Shown: positions 1-7,772 of the stretch, one piece after another
Layout: every line of letters starts with the position of its first letter
Numbering within the stretch: position 1 is the first letter of the stretch
Source: an uncultured Prevotella sp.
Lineage (GTDB): Bacteria; Bacteroidota; Bacteroidia; Bacteroidales; Bacteroidaceae
Assembly: GCA_900762125.1 (NCBI GenBank)
Contig: CAAFFL010000161.1
Location: forward strand, 1-23,826
Length of the DNA stretch: 23,826 nucleotides
Direction of reading: 5' to 3'
The notes under the pieces: model-generated
What the model was told of the DNA's origin: nothing
Database searches by the model: none
Seen by the model: the letters and a program-made list of their open reading frames with translations, nothing else
Translations under genes and position numbers: made by a program

Positions 1-1074
1 GATCGTGTCAACGCCCTTGAGGGTGGTGTCGGCGGACTCGCCGTAGCCAGCGGTGCTGCTGCCGTGACCTACGCCATCACAAACATCGCCCTCGCCGGCG
101 ACCATGTGGTAGCCACGAAGACCATCTATGGTGGCACCTACAACCTGCTGGCGCATACTCTGAGCAAGTATGGCATCTCCACCACCTTCGTCGATCCCGA
201 CAACTACGACGAGATTGAGGCCGCTATCCAGCCCAACACAAAACTGCTGTATATCGAGACACTCGGCAACCCGAACTCGAACATCTCCGACATTGAGCGC
301 TCTGCCGACATTGCGCACCGTCATGGCATCCCATTGGTGATCGACAACACCTTCGGCACACCGTATCTGATCCGGCCTATCGAACACGGAGCTGACGTCG
401 TGGTGCACTCGGCAACGAAGTTCATCGGTGGCCACGGCTCATCGCTGGGTGGCGTCATCGTTGACGGAGGAACATTCGACTGGACGAAGGAGCCTGAGAA
501 GTTCCCGCAGTTCAACCAGCCCGACCCGTCCTATCACGGCTTGGTGTTCGGTAAGATTCCTGCACCGTTTGCTACCCGCGTACGTGCCCTGTTGCTCCGT
601 GACGAGGGCGCATGTATCTCACCGTTCAATGCCTGGGTGCTGCTGCAGGGTCTGGAGACACTGAGCCTCCGTGTCGAGCGCCACGTCTTCAACACGCTGA
701 AGGTCATCGACTACCTGAAGACGCAGCCGAAGGTGAAGAAGATCAACCACCCGTCGATCGCCACCCATCCGAACCACGACCTCTACGAGCGTTACTTCCC
801 CAATGGTGCCGGTTCGATCTTCACCTTTGAGATCGACGGCGGTCAGGAGGAGGCGTGGAAGTTCATCGACAACCTGAAGATCTTCTCGCTGCTGGCCAAT
901 GTGGCCGATGTGAAGTCGCTTGTTGTACACCCATTGACGACCACCCACTCCGAGCTCTCCGAGGAGGAGGCTGCCGACCAGGGCATCTACCCGTCCACCA
1001 TCCGCCTCAGCATCGGTACAGAGCACTACGAGGACCTCATCGCAGACCTCGACCAGGCATTCGCAAAGATCTAA
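1..1074 (+). CDS. metY: O-acetylhomoserine sulfhydrylase, 5'-truncated by window edge
   Basis: Cys/Met-metabolism PLP enzyme (fold type I). The family makes homocysteine from O-acetylhomoserine and sulfide, in the cytoplasm. The frame is open from base 1 and the first visible residues (DRVNALEGGVGGLAVASGAA) match the family upstream of the PLP site, so the GTG at 64 is internal; roughly 70-80 N-terminal residues are missing. The PLP lysine lies in VVHSATKFIGGHG (codon 418-420). Other family signs are the IETLGNP and VIDNTFGTP segments and the C-terminal SLVVHPLTTTHSEL and IRLSIGTEHYEDL. These last features favour MetY over cystathionine gamma-synthase. cysK follows on the same strand after 131 bp made almost wholly of 42-bp repeat elements, so the pair is a plausible sulfur-assimilation operon. 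The MetY assignment is firm; the exact acyl donor is family knowledge. Confidence 0.93.
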   Translation, partial: DRVNALEGGVGGLAVASGAAAVTYAITNIALAGDHVVATKTIYGGTYNLLAHTLSKYGISTTFVDPDNYDEIEAAIQPNTKLLYIETLGNPNSNISDIERSADIAHRHGIPLVIDNTFGTPYLIRPIEHGADVVVHSATKFIGGHGSSLGGVIVDGGTFDWTKEPEKFPQFNQPDPSYHGLVFGKIPAPFATRVRALLLRDEGACISPFNAWVLLQGLETLSLRVERHVFNTLKVIDYLKTQPKVKKINHPSIATHPNHDLYERYFPNGAGSIFTFEIDGGQEEAWKFIDNLKIFSLLANVADVKSLVVHPLTTTHSELSEEEAADQGIYPSTIRLSIGTEHYEDLIADLDQAFAKI

Positions 1075-1076
1075 AA

Positions 1077-1118
1077 TTCTCCCCAAACCCCTCCAAAGGA
1101 GGGAATGTTGATTACAAT
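1077..1118 (+). repeat. 42-bp palindromic element, copy 1
   Basis: First of five copies of a 42-bp element. It begins 2 bases after the metY stop. The hairpin core is CCCTCC-AAA-GGAGGG, followed by the conserved tail AATGTTGATTACAAT. Its left end (TTCTCCCC) departs from the ATCCT seen in the other copies. Its last 8 bases overlap the inverted copy 2, forming a palindromic junction (ATGTTGATT-AC-AATCAGCAT). Confidence 0.75.
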
Positions 1119-1152
1119 CAGCATCTCCGGGGGGCTTGGAGAGACAAAGGAT
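1111..1152 (-). repeat. 42-bp palindromic element, copy 2 (inverted, degenerate hairpin)
   Basis: Read on the minus strand it starts ATCCTTTGTCTCTCCAAGC and ends GGAGATGCTGATTGTAAT, with the same 42-bp length and end blocks as the better copies. The central hairpin has decayed (CCCCCC facing GGAG). It overlaps copy 1 by 8 bases and is separated from copy 3 by 6 bases. Confidence 0.6.
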
Positions 1153-1158
1153 AGTATT

Positions 1159-1200
1159 ATGTAATTAACATCCCTCCCTTAGGGAGGGCTTGAAAAGGAT
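1159..1200 (-). repeat. 42-bp palindromic element, copy 3 (inverted)
   Basis: On the minus strand this copy has ATCCT at its start, then AAGC, a perfect 7-bp hairpin CCCTCCC-TAA-GGGAGGG, and the tail ATGTTAATTACAT. It ends 5 bases before the cysK ATG, so it occupies the cysK translation-initiation region. There is no U-tract after the hairpin, so it is not an obvious intrinsic terminator. Confidence 0.8.
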
Positions 1201-1205
1201 AAAAT

Positions 1206-2153
1206 ATGGCAAATATATATAAGCAGATTACCGACCTGATCGGTCGGACCCCGTTAGTAGAGTTACAGAAGTTCTCAGCCGCTAAAGGTCTGAAGAAGCC
1301 CGTCATCGCCAAAGTCGAGTTTTTCAACCCTGGTGGGAGTGTGAAGGATCGTATAGGTCTGGCCATGATTGAGGCAGCCGAGAAGGCTGGCACACTGAAG
1401 CCCGGCGCAACGATCATCGAGCCCACCAGTGGCAACACGGGTGTCGGTTTGGCTCTCGTCAGCGCTGTGAAGGGCTACAAGCTTATCCTCACCATGCCCG
1501 AGACGATGAGCGTGGAGCGCCGCAACCTCGTGAAGGCCTACGGGGCTCAGGTGAAGCTCACCAGTGGCAAGGACGGCATGCCTGGTGCCATCAAGGCGGC
1601 TGAGGAGTTGCGCGACTCCATCCCCGGAAGCGTCATCCTCGAGCAGTTTGAGAACCCCGCCAACCCGCAGAAACACTACGACACCACAGGCCTGGAGATC
1701 TGGGACGACACTGACGGGAAGGTCGACATCTTCGTGGCAGGCGTCGGCACAGGCGGCACCGTCAGCGGCATTGGCAAACGACTGAAGGAGAAGAACCCGA
1801 ACGTGAAGATCGTTGCCGTGGAGCCGGCTACGTCGCCAGTACTCAATGGTGGCAAGTCGGGCCCGCATAAGATTCAGGGCATCGGCGCAGGCTTCGTGCC
1901 CAAGACCTATGACCCCAGCGTCATCGATGAGGTGTTCGACGTGCAGAACGACGACGCCATCCGCACGGGCCGTGAGCTCGCGCAGCAGGACGGTTTGCTG
2001 GTCGGCATCTCCTCAGGTGCCGCTGCCTTCGCCGCCGCTGAGATCGCCAAGCGCCCTGGCAATGAGGACAAGACCATCGTCGCCCTGCTGCCCGACACTG
2101 GCGAGCGCTACCTCTCCACGGTGCTCTACGCCTTTGACGAGTATCCACTTTAA
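1206..2153 (+). CDS. cysK: Cysteine synthase A (O-acetylserine sulfhydrylase)
   Basis: Fold type II PLP enzyme that makes cysteine from O-acetylserine and sulfide. The 315 residues match the usual CysK length. Visible motifs in order are GRTPLVEL (13-20), the PLP lysine K47 in NPGGSVKDRIG, the substrate-binding loop PTSGNTG (73-79), the phosphate-binding GTGGT (181-185) and the cofactor-contacting GISSGAA near the C-terminal third. The start is the first ATG after an in-frame break and sits in an A/T-rich context (GGATAAAATATGG), usual for Bacteroidota. It follows metY, and the intergenic space is filled by 42-bp repeat copies. A strong hairpin terminator begins 4 bases after the stop. CysK and CysM are hard to separate by eye; the overall pattern fits CysK. 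Confidence 0.95.
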   Translation: MANIYKQITDLIGRTPLVELQKFSAAKGLKKPVIAKVEFFNPGGSVKDRIGLAMIEAAEKAGTLKPGATIIEPTSGNTGVGLALVSAVKGYKLILTMPETMSVERRNLVKAYGAQVKLTSGKDGMPGAIKAAEELRDSIPGSVILEQFENPANPQKHYDTTGLEIWDDTDGKVDIFVAGVGTGGTVSGIGKRLKEKNPNVKIVAVEPATSPVLNGGKSGPHKIQGIGAGFVPKTYDPSVIDEVFDVQNDDAIRTGRELAQQDGLLVGISSGAAAFAAAEIAKRPGNEDKTIVALLPDTGERYLSTVLYAFDEYPL

Positions 2154-2157
2154 ATCA

Positions 2158-2185
2158 AAAAGCCCAGCCTTCCGGCTGGGCTTTT
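2158..2185. terminator. Bidirectional intrinsic terminator between cysK and nhaD
   Basis: Perfect 12-bp stem AAAAGCCCAGCC / GGCTGGGCTTTT with a TTCC loop. It has a T-run on the right for the plus strand and an A-run on the left that gives a T-run on the minus strand. It lies between the convergent cysK (stop 2153) and nhaD (stop codon 2190-2192), so it can end both transcripts. Confidence 0.93.
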
Positions 2186-2189
2186 AAGT

Positions 2190-3563
2190 TTAAAGAGGTG
2201 CTGTGAAGATGAATGTGCGCATCACCCAGTAGCAGAAGATGCCGGCAAGGTAGCCAACGAAGGCAATCCAACTGGCCCGCTTCAGATACCATCCGAAGGA
2301 GATCTTCTCCAGACCCATGACGACGACGCCAGCGGCGGAGCCGATGATGAGCATCGAACCGCCCACGCCGGCGCAGTAAGCCAAAAGCTGCCAGAAGATG
2401 CCGTCAATAGCGAAGTCGCCAGAAGGTGCTACAGGGTACATGCCCATACAGCCAGCCACCAGTGGCACGTTGTCGATGATGGACGACAGCACGCCAATGA
2501 CGCCCGTCACGAGGAAGTGATTGCCATTGAAGGCGACGTTCAGGCCCTTGCCCAGTGCGGTCAGTGCACCGATCTCCTCCAGACAGCTCACGGCCATGAG
2601 GATACCGAGGAAGAATAGAATGGTGGTGATGTCGATGTTGTGAAGCAGTTTCGACACACGCTTCTTGATGCCGCCCACCTCGTAGGTCTTGGCCAGATGA
2701 GCATAAAACAGCTCCGTCGTGATCCATACCGCTGACAGGGCAAGCATTACACCGACAAACGGCGGCAGGTGAGTGATGGTCTTGAAGATAGGCACGAAGA
2801 TGAGGCCACCGACACCAATCCAGAACACAGCCTTGCGCTGCAGACTTGTCAGGTCACCATCTTTCTGCTCTTCGTTAGCCTCATCAGCTGGAATTTCGAG
2901 CTCACCCTTGAGCAGGGTCTGCATGATGAGGCCGGGCACCACCATAGCCACGATGGACGGAATGAGGATCTCGGAGATAACTCCCATAGCAGTGATGAGT
3001 CCCTTGTTCCATAGCATGATGGTCGTCACGTCGCCGATGGGCGAGAACGCGCCACCCGCATTAGCTGCGATGATGACCAGTGAGCCATAGATCATCCGGT
3101 CCTCGTGACTGTTGACGAGCTTGCGGAGGATCATGATCATCACGATAGACGTCGTGAGGTTGTCGAGGATGGCCGAGAGGAAGAACGTCATGAAAGCAAT
3201 CTTCCACAGCAGTGCTTTCTTCGACTTCGTCCTCATCACCCGCTTCACCCAGTTGAAGCCGCCATTCTGGTCGACGACCTCCACGACAGTCATGGCGCCC
3301 ATGAGGAAGAAGAGCGTCGTGCCGGTGTCACCGAGGTGCTCAACGATGATGTTGTTGACCACCTGCGCCACGTCGTTACCCAGCGAGGTGCCGGGGTGCA
3401 TCTGCAGGATGAATGCCGACGGATCAATCATGTAGAGCGTCCAGACGACCACAAACATAAACAGGGCGACGGCGGCCTTGTTCACTTTCGTCACGCTCTC
3501 GAGGGCGATGAAGAGGTAGCCCACGCAGAACATGACGATGATAGCAATTGCTAATGATGACAT
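2190..3563 (-). CDS. nhaD: Na+/H+ antiporter, NhaD type
   Basis: Inner-membrane cation/proton antiporter of the ion-transporter superfamily (NhaD/ArsB-like), 457 residues. In this family it expels Na+ or Li+ in exchange for protons. The sequence has about a dozen hydrophobic segments and the inverted-repeat pattern of the family: a DN pair in AILDNLTTSIV (about 131-141) followed by NAGGAFSPIGDVTT (168-181), mirrored later by SSIIDNVPLVAGCMG and GGSMLIIGSAAG. The loop around residues 225-240 (EIPADEANEEQKDGD) is acidic and probably cytoplasmic. The start ATG at 3561-3563 gives MSSLAIAIIVMFC, entering the first membrane helix at once, as in homologues. It is transcribed alone, from a promoter with a -7 box at 3621-3628, and stops at the terminator shared with cysK. 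Family is sure; ion specificity is family knowledge. Confidence 0.92.
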   Translation of the reverse strand: MSSLAIAIIVMFCVGYLFIALESVTKVNKAAVALFMFVVVWTLYMIDPSAFILQMHPGTSLGNDVAQVVNNIIVEHLGDTGTTLFFLMGAMTVVEVVDQNGGFNWVKRVMRTKSKKALLWKIAFMTFFLSAILDNLTTSIVMIMILRKLVNSHEDRMIYGSLVIIAANAGGAFSPIGDVTTIMLWNKGLITAMGVISEILIPSIVAMVVPGLIMQTLLKGELEIPADEANEEQKDGDLTSLQRKAVFWIGVGGLIFVPIFKTITHLPPFVGVMLALSAVWITTELFYAHLAKTYEVGGIKKRVSKLLHNIDITTILFFLGILMAVSCLEEIGALTALGKGLNVAFNGNHFLVTGVIGVLSSIIDNVPLVAGCMGMYPVAPSGDFAIDGIFWQLLAYCAGVGGSMLIIGSAAGVVVMGLEKISFGWYLKRASWIAFVGYLAGIFCYWVMRTFIFTAPL

Positions 3564-3620
3564 ACTAATCTGTTATTTGATAGTTTTATAATTGTTTAAT
3601 TGCTTGATTAAAACCACTTG

Positions 3621-3628
3621 CAAAGGTA
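3621..3628 (-). promoter_or_regulatory. Bacteroides-type -7 box for nhaD
   Basis: The minus strand reads TACCTTTG, an exact match to the Bacteroides -7 consensus TAnnTTTG. Transcription should start near 3614-3616, giving an untranslated leader of about 50 bases. No clear TTTG -33 box is visible about 20 bases upstream. Confidence 0.7.
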
Positions 3629-3730
3629 ACGAAAATCTTAAAACTATCGGGAGAAATAACAAATTATCCGCCACTCTGTATTTAAAATTTACCACCAATG
3701 AAACATCTTAAGAGAAAATATCTGTTGGTT

Positions 3731-3764
3731 TTGTTGTCTCTTTAAAACTTTTCTGCTACCTTTG
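3731..3764 (+). promoter_or_regulatory. Bacteroides-type promoter for the gene at 3770
   Basis: The -7 box TACCTTTG is at 3757-3764. A TTGTTG at 3731-3736 lies 20 bases upstream, the right spacing for the -33 element. The box ends only 5 bases before the ATG at 3770, so transcription should start at or within a base or two of the start codon. Confidence 0.75.
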
Positions 3765-3769
3765 CAGAT

Positions 3770-4393
3770 ATGAATAAACCAGAGACAAGCCCCATCAAAC
3801 TCAGTGAAAACATGATTATTGCCGATGCCGACTACATCGACTATGTCGCGTTTCAACTTACTGTACAGTTTGAAAGGATGCTCAACCGCCGTCTGCCACG
3901 AGTGGATCTCAGTCAGTGGGCAGTGGACATCGCCCTCGACGGCGGCTTGCGCGCCAATGGTCAACAGCATGAGACGCAGGTGGTGCTCGTCCACGATCGC
4001 AAGAACCCGAAGCTGGAGAACTTTGCGCCGGCGGACTATGCGAAGGACATCAATGCCAAAGCGTTCAAGGATGAGCAATTGGGCGAGTTTCTCGTCAACG
4101 CCTTCGCCACAACCGACATGGCCGGTAAGGACGACTACATCCTCGACCTTGTCCGTGAGGTGACGGCCCACGAGGAGGTGAAACGCGTGATGATCATCCC
4201 CGACAGCGAGCATGGTGATCTCTATGCCCAGCTGCGCCACCTGCTGCAAGGCGTGGACAACGACCAGCGCATCACGCTCTTTGCCATGCAACCCATGGAA
4301 GGTGGCAACTTCCGGCAAGAGATTCTCGGCTATAGTCTGATGAATGCGCTTGGTATCAAGGCTTCCGAGATTAATCCTCAGAACAACGAATAA
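3770..4393 (+). CDS. Conserved Bacteroidales protein of unknown function
   Basis: A 207-residue soluble protein with no signal peptide or membrane segment. I do not recognise a functional domain; from memory it may belong to a Bacteroidales domain-of-unknown-function family (possibly DUF6621), which I cannot verify. The N-terminal stretch SENMIIADADYIDYVAFQLT is followed by an alternating alpha/beta pattern with hydrophobic strands (TQVVLVHD, VKRVMIIPDSE, RITLFAMQP), suggesting a Rossmann-like or similar alpha/beta fold. The C-terminus is GYSLMNALGIKASEINPQNNE. The start at 3770 is the first ATG after the promoter; M15 (3812) is the only nearby alternative and would give a leader of about 40 bases. 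The next gene begins 45 bases downstream with no terminator, so it is probably co-transcribed with the dehydrogenase and recA. No function is claimed. Confidence 0.85.
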   Translation: MNKPETSPIKLSENMIIADADYIDYVAFQLTVQFERMLNRRLPRVDLSQWAVDIALDGGLRANGQQHETQVVLVHDRKNPKLENFAPADYAKDINAKAFKDEQLGEFLVNAFATTDMAGKDDYILDLVREVTAHEEVKRVMIIPDSEHGDLYAQLRHLLQGVDNDQRITLFAMQPMEGGNFRQEILGYSLMNALGIKASEINPQNNE

Positions 4394-4438
4394 ACCAAGC
4401 CTAGAACGATTAAGCAAAACTTAATAACAATACAAAAG

Positions 4439-5692
4439 ATGGAAACAAACAACAAAGGACGTGTATTGATGATTGGTGCCGGTGGTGTTGCCACCGTGTG
4501 CGCCTTCAAGATTGTGCAGAACCAGGACGTGTTCAAGGAGCTGATGATCGCCTCTCACCACAAGGAGAAGTGCGACCGCCTCGTTGACGCCATCCACGCC
4601 AAAGGCTACAAGATGGACATCAAGACCGCGGAGGTCGACGCCGATGACGTGGAGCAGCTCAAGGCGCTGTTCCAGAGCTATCAGCCTGAGCTCGTCATCA
4701 ACCTCGCCCTGCCCTATCAGGACCTCACCATCATGGATGCCTGCCTTGCCTGTGGTGTCAACTATCTCGACACGGCGAACTATGAACCGAAGGATGAGGC
4801 ACACTTCGAGTACAGTTGGCAGTGGGCCTATAAGGAACGCTTCGAGCAGGCGGGCCTCACCGCCATCCTCGGCTGTGGCTTCGATCCGGGTGTGAGCGGC
4901 GTGTATACCGCCTATGCCGCCAAGCATGTCTTCGACGAGATACAGTATCTGGACATCGTCGATTGCAATGCCGGCAACCATCATAAGGCCTTCGCCACAA
5001 ACTTCAACCCTGAGATCAACATCCGCGAGATCACGCAGAAGGGCCTCTACTACGAGGACGGGAAGTGGATCGAGACCGCTCCGCTGTCCGTCCACAAACC
5101 GCTGACCTACCCGAATATTGGCCCGCGCGAGAGTTACCTCATGCACCACGAGGAGCTGGAGAGTCTGGTGAAGAACTATCCGACCATCAAACGTGGCCGT
5201 TTCTGGATGACCTTCGGACAGGAGTATCTCACCCACCTGCGTGTCATCGAGGACCTCGGCATGGGTCGCATCGACCCCATCACCTACGAGGCGCCGCTTG
5301 CTGATGACCCGACGAAGATCGTAAAGGTGAAAATCGTGCCGCTGCAGTTCCTCAAGGCCGTGCTGCCGAACCCGCAGGACCTCGGTGAGAACTACGACGG
5401 CGAGACCTCCATCGGCTGTCGCATCCGCGGATTGAAGGACGGCAAGGAACACACCTATTATATATATAACAACTGCAAGCACCAGGATGCCTACAACGAG
5501 ACAGGCATGCAGGGTGTGAGCTACACCACGGGTGTGCCGGCGATGACAGGCGCGATGATGTTCCTCAAGGGTATCTGGCGTAAGCCCGGCGTGTGGAACG
5601 TGGAGGACTTCGACCCCGATCCATTCCTGCAGGTACTCAACGAGCAAGGTCTGCCGTGGCATGAGGTGTTTGACGAAGACATTGAATTATAA
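4439..5692 (+). CDS. Saccharopine dehydrogenase-family protein, probable carboxynorspermidine dehydrogenase
   Basis: NAD(P)H-dependent dehydrogenase of the saccharopine dehydrogenase (Lys1/LYS9-like) superfamily, 417 residues. The dinucleotide-binding loop is GAGGVA (13-18) after the strand GRVLMI. Further family segments are PELVINLALPYQDLTIMDAC, GVNYLDTANYEP, the GCGFDPGVSG motif typical of the carboxynorspermidine dehydrogenase branch, and VSYTTGVPAMTGAMMFLKG near the C-terminus. In that branch the enzyme condenses aspartate semialdehyde with a diamine and reduces the product to carboxy(nor)spermidine, which NspC then decarboxylates. The decarboxylase is not in this window, so substrate is inferred from the family. 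recA starts 11 bases after the stop, indicating co-transcription. Lysine catabolism (true saccharopine dehydrogenase) is the alternative, less likely in an anaerobic Bacteroidales lineage. Confidence 0.85.
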   Translation: METNNKGRVLMIGAGGVATVCAFKIVQNQDVFKELMIASHHKEKCDRLVDAIHAKGYKMDIKTAEVDADDVEQLKALFQSYQPELVINLALPYQDLTIMDACLACGVNYLDTANYEPKDEAHFEYSWQWAYKERFEQAGLTAILGCGFDPGVSGVYTAYAAKHVFDEIQYLDIVDCNAGNHHKAFATNFNPEINIREITQKGLYYEDGKWIETAPLSVHKPLTYPNIGPRESYLMHHEELESLVKNYPTIKRGRFWMTFGQEYLTHLRVIEDLGMGRIDPITYEAPLADDPTKIVKVKIVPLQFLKAVLPNPQDLGENYDGETSIGCRIRGLKDGKEHTYYIYNNCKHQDAYNETGMQGVSYTTGVPAMTGAMMFLKGIWRKPGVWNVEDFDPDPFLQVLNEQGLPWHEVFDEDIEL

Positions 5693-5703
5693 ATATTAGA
5701 TAT

Positions 5704-6750
5704 ATGGCAAAGACAGAAGAAGGACTGGCTGCAGAGAAAGCAGCACAAGACAAGGCTCAGCGTGAGGCCAAACTGAAGGCACTTCAGGCAGCGATGAGCA
5801 AGATAGAGAAGGACTTCGGCAAGGGCTCCATCATGCGCATGGGCGACGAGAACATTGCCAATGTGGATGTCATCCCCACGGGCTCCATCGGCCTTGATGT
5901 GGCACTCGGCGTAGGTGGCTACCCCCGTGGTCGCATCATCGAGATCTATGGCCCGGAGTCATCCGGTAAGACCACGCTGGCTATCCATGCCATTGCTGAG
6001 GCACAGAAGCGTGGTGGTATCGCAGCATTCATCGATGCCGAGCATGCTTTCGACCGGTTCTATGCTGAGAAGCTCGGCGTGGACGTGGACAACCTCTGGA
6101 TCTCGCAGCCCGACAATGGCGAGCAGGCCCTGCAGATTGCCGACCAGCTCATCAGTTCGTCCGCCATCGACATCCTCGTCGTCGACTCCGTGGCCGCACT
6201 GACGCCCAAGAAGGAGATCGAAGGCGAAATGGGCGACTCCGTGGTAGGTTTGCAGGCCCGCCTGATGAGCCAGGCCCTGCGCAAGCTCACCGCAACCATC
6301 TCCAAGACAAACACCTGCTGCATCTTCATCAATCAGTTGCGTGAGAAGATCGGTGTGATGTTTGGCAACCCAGAGACGACGACGGGCGGTAACGCCCTGA
6401 AGTTCTATGCCAGCGTGCGCATCGACATCCGTCGCGTGACAAGCATCAAGGATGGTGACAACATCCTGGGTAACCACGTCCGCGTAAAAGTGGTGAAGAA
6501 CAAGGTGGCACCACCCTTCCGCAAGTGTGAGTTCGACATCATGTTCGGCCAGGGCATCAACAAGACCGGAGAGATTCTCGACATCGGTGTGGAACACGAT
6601 ATCATCCAGAAGAGCGGCAGCTGGTTCAGCTATCAAGGCTCGAAGCTCGCTCAGGGTCGCGACGCCACGCTGGCGTTGCTCAATGATAATCCCGAGCTCT
6701 GCGAGGAACTCGAGAAGCAAATCATGGAGGCCATCAAAGAGAAAGAATAA
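5704..6750 (+). CDS. recA: Recombinase RecA
   Basis: Cytoplasmic DNA-dependent ATPase that forms filaments on single-stranded DNA, drives strand exchange and triggers LexA-type self-cleavage where present. The 348 residues match RecA length. Visible features are the N-terminal helix and linker (about 1-50, beginning with an Ala/Lys/Glu-rich stretch), Walker A GPESSGKT at 83-90, AAFIDAEHAFDRFYAEKLGV, Walker B IDILVVDSVAAL, loop L1 (IEGEMGDSVVGLQARLMSQAL), loop L2 region (INQLREKIGVMFGNPETTTGGNALKFYASVR) and the C-terminal domain ending in an acidic/basic tail EKQIMEAIKEKE. The start is the first ATG, in an A/T-rich context without Shine-Dalgarno. It is the last gene of the 3770-6750 group and ends 1 base before a bidirectional terminator. 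No LexA-type operator was evident in the 11-base gap upstream. Confidence 0.98.
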   Translation: MAKTEEGLAAEKAAQDKAQREAKLKALQAAMSKIEKDFGKGSIMRMGDENIANVDVIPTGSIGLDVALGVGGYPRGRIIEIYGPESSGKTTLAIHAIAEAQKRGGIAAFIDAEHAFDRFYAEKLGVDVDNLWISQPDNGEQALQIADQLISSSAIDILVVDSVAALTPKKEIEGEMGDSVVGLQARLMSQALRKLTATISKTNTCCIFINQLREKIGVMFGNPETTTGGNALKFYASVRIDIRRVTSIKDGDNILGNHVRVKVVKNKVAPPFRKCEFDIMFGQGINKTGEILDIGVEHDIIQKSGSWFSYQGSKLAQGRDATLALLNDNPELCEELEKQIMEAIKEKE

Positions 6751-6751
6751 G

Positions 6752-6783
6752 AAAAAGCCCAGGACTTTAGTCCCGGGCTTTTT
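6752..6783. terminator. Bidirectional intrinsic terminator between recA and manA
   Basis: A 14-bp stem AAAAAGCCCAGGAC / GTCCCGGGCTTTTT with a TTTA loop and one A-C mismatch. T-runs are present on both strands. It starts 2 bases after the recA stop and ends 2 bases before the manA stop codon on the other strand, so it can serve both convergent transcripts. Confidence 0.93.
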
Positions 6784-6785
6784 CT

Positions 6786-7748
6786 TTATACGTATGTCAC
6801 CAAGATTTTCACATCGCCGTCGAGCTTCAGGCGCTGAGTAGTAGCAGGGTAAAGAAGGGTGGTACCCGTCTGTACCTGTTCCACGTGGCCCTCATCATCG
6901 GTGATGGTGCCGGAGCCTCCCACGACGATGAGGATGACGAAACTGTCGAGTGCGGCCAGTTCCAGTATTTTCTGCTCAGTGATATCATAGACCAACGTGT
7001 GGAAGTATGGGCAATGGACGAGCGCCATGCCTTCATTTTTCTTTGCGGCATAGTGCGTCTGATAGTCGCCCTGCACATGGTAGTCGATGCTCTCGGCAGC
7101 CTCCTTCGTGTGCAGCTGGCGGTAGTTGCCATTCTTGTCCTTGCGTTTGAAGTCGTAGATGCGGTAGGTGACGTCGCTTGTCTGCTGTATCTCCGCGAGG
7201 AAGCAGCCCTTGCCGATGCTGTGGATGCGGCCCGCAGGGAGGAAGAAGCAGTCGCCCTCATGGACGTTGTAGTGTGCGATGGCGTCGGTAATGGTATCGT
7301 TCTCCACCATCGCCTTGTATTCCTCCGGTGTGATCTTTTTCTTCAGTCCTGCCATCAGCGAGGCGTCGGGGTCGGACGACATGATGTACCACATCTCCGT
7401 CTTGCCGCGTTCCTTGCCCTGCCGATGCGCTATCTCATCTGTGGGGTGCACTTGGATAGACAGAGGCTGTGCGGCATCGATGAACTTGATCAGCAGCGGG
7501 AACTCGTTGCCGAAACGCTCATAGTTGGCCTTACCGACGAGTTTCTCCTTCATCACCGCTACAACTTCCGATAGTTTTTTACCGGCAAACTCGCCATTGC
7601 TGATGATGGTCTCGTTGCCGGGCACGCCGGATATCTCCCAGCTCTCGCCGACATGGTCGAGCTTCGCATCGAGATGTTTGAAAGGAATAATCTTCTCTCC
7701 GCCCCAGATGGTTTGCTTCAACAGGGGCTCAAACCTGAATGCTTTCAT
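6786..7748 (-). CDS. manA: Mannose-6-phosphate isomerase, class I
   Basis: Zinc enzyme interconverting mannose-6-phosphate and fructose-6-phosphate, cytoplasmic; it feeds GDP-sugar synthesis and mannose use. The 320-residue cupin protein is the short bacterial form (about 300-320 residues). Zinc ligands are visible as Q99 and H101 in SIQVHPTD, E118 in KTEMWYI and H176 in PAGRIHSIG. The N-terminus FEPLLKQTIWGGEKI is family-typical. The start ATG (7746-7748) lies 24 bases after the trkH stop, with no promoter or terminator in the gap, so it is the last gene of the dxs-trkA-trkH-manA group. No functional link with potassium transport is obvious; the position may only reflect read-through. Confidence 0.95.
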   Translation of the reverse strand: MKAFRFEPLLKQTIWGGEKIIPFKHLDAKLDHVGESWEISGVPGNETIISNGEFAGKKLSEVVAVMKEKLVGKANYERFGNEFPLLIKFIDAAQPLSIQVHPTDEIAHRQGKERGKTEMWYIMSSDPDASLMAGLKKKITPEEYKAMVENDTITDAIAHYNVHEGDCFFLPAGRIHSIGKGCFLAEIQQTSDVTYRIYDFKRKDKNGNYRQLHTKEAAESIDYHVQGDYQTHYAAKKNEGMALVHCPYFHTLVYDITEQKILELAALDSFVILIVVGGSGTITDDEGHVEQVQTGTTLLYPATTQRLKLDGDVKILVTYV

Positions 7749-7772
7749 AGTTGCTATGTTACTTAGTTAGAC

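Noticed and set aside
64..66. GTG as the start of metY
   Set aside because: The reading frame continues upstream to base 1 with sequence typical of the family, so this GTG is an internal Val codon.
3595..3612. TTTAAT / ATTAAA inverted repeat in the nhaD leader
   Set aside because: Only 6 bp, AT-only arms in an AT-rich gap; expected by chance.
4421..5662. 413-codon open frame antisense to the saccharopine-dehydrogenase-fold gene
   Set aside because: Same shadow effect; the plus-strand gene has clear family motifs.
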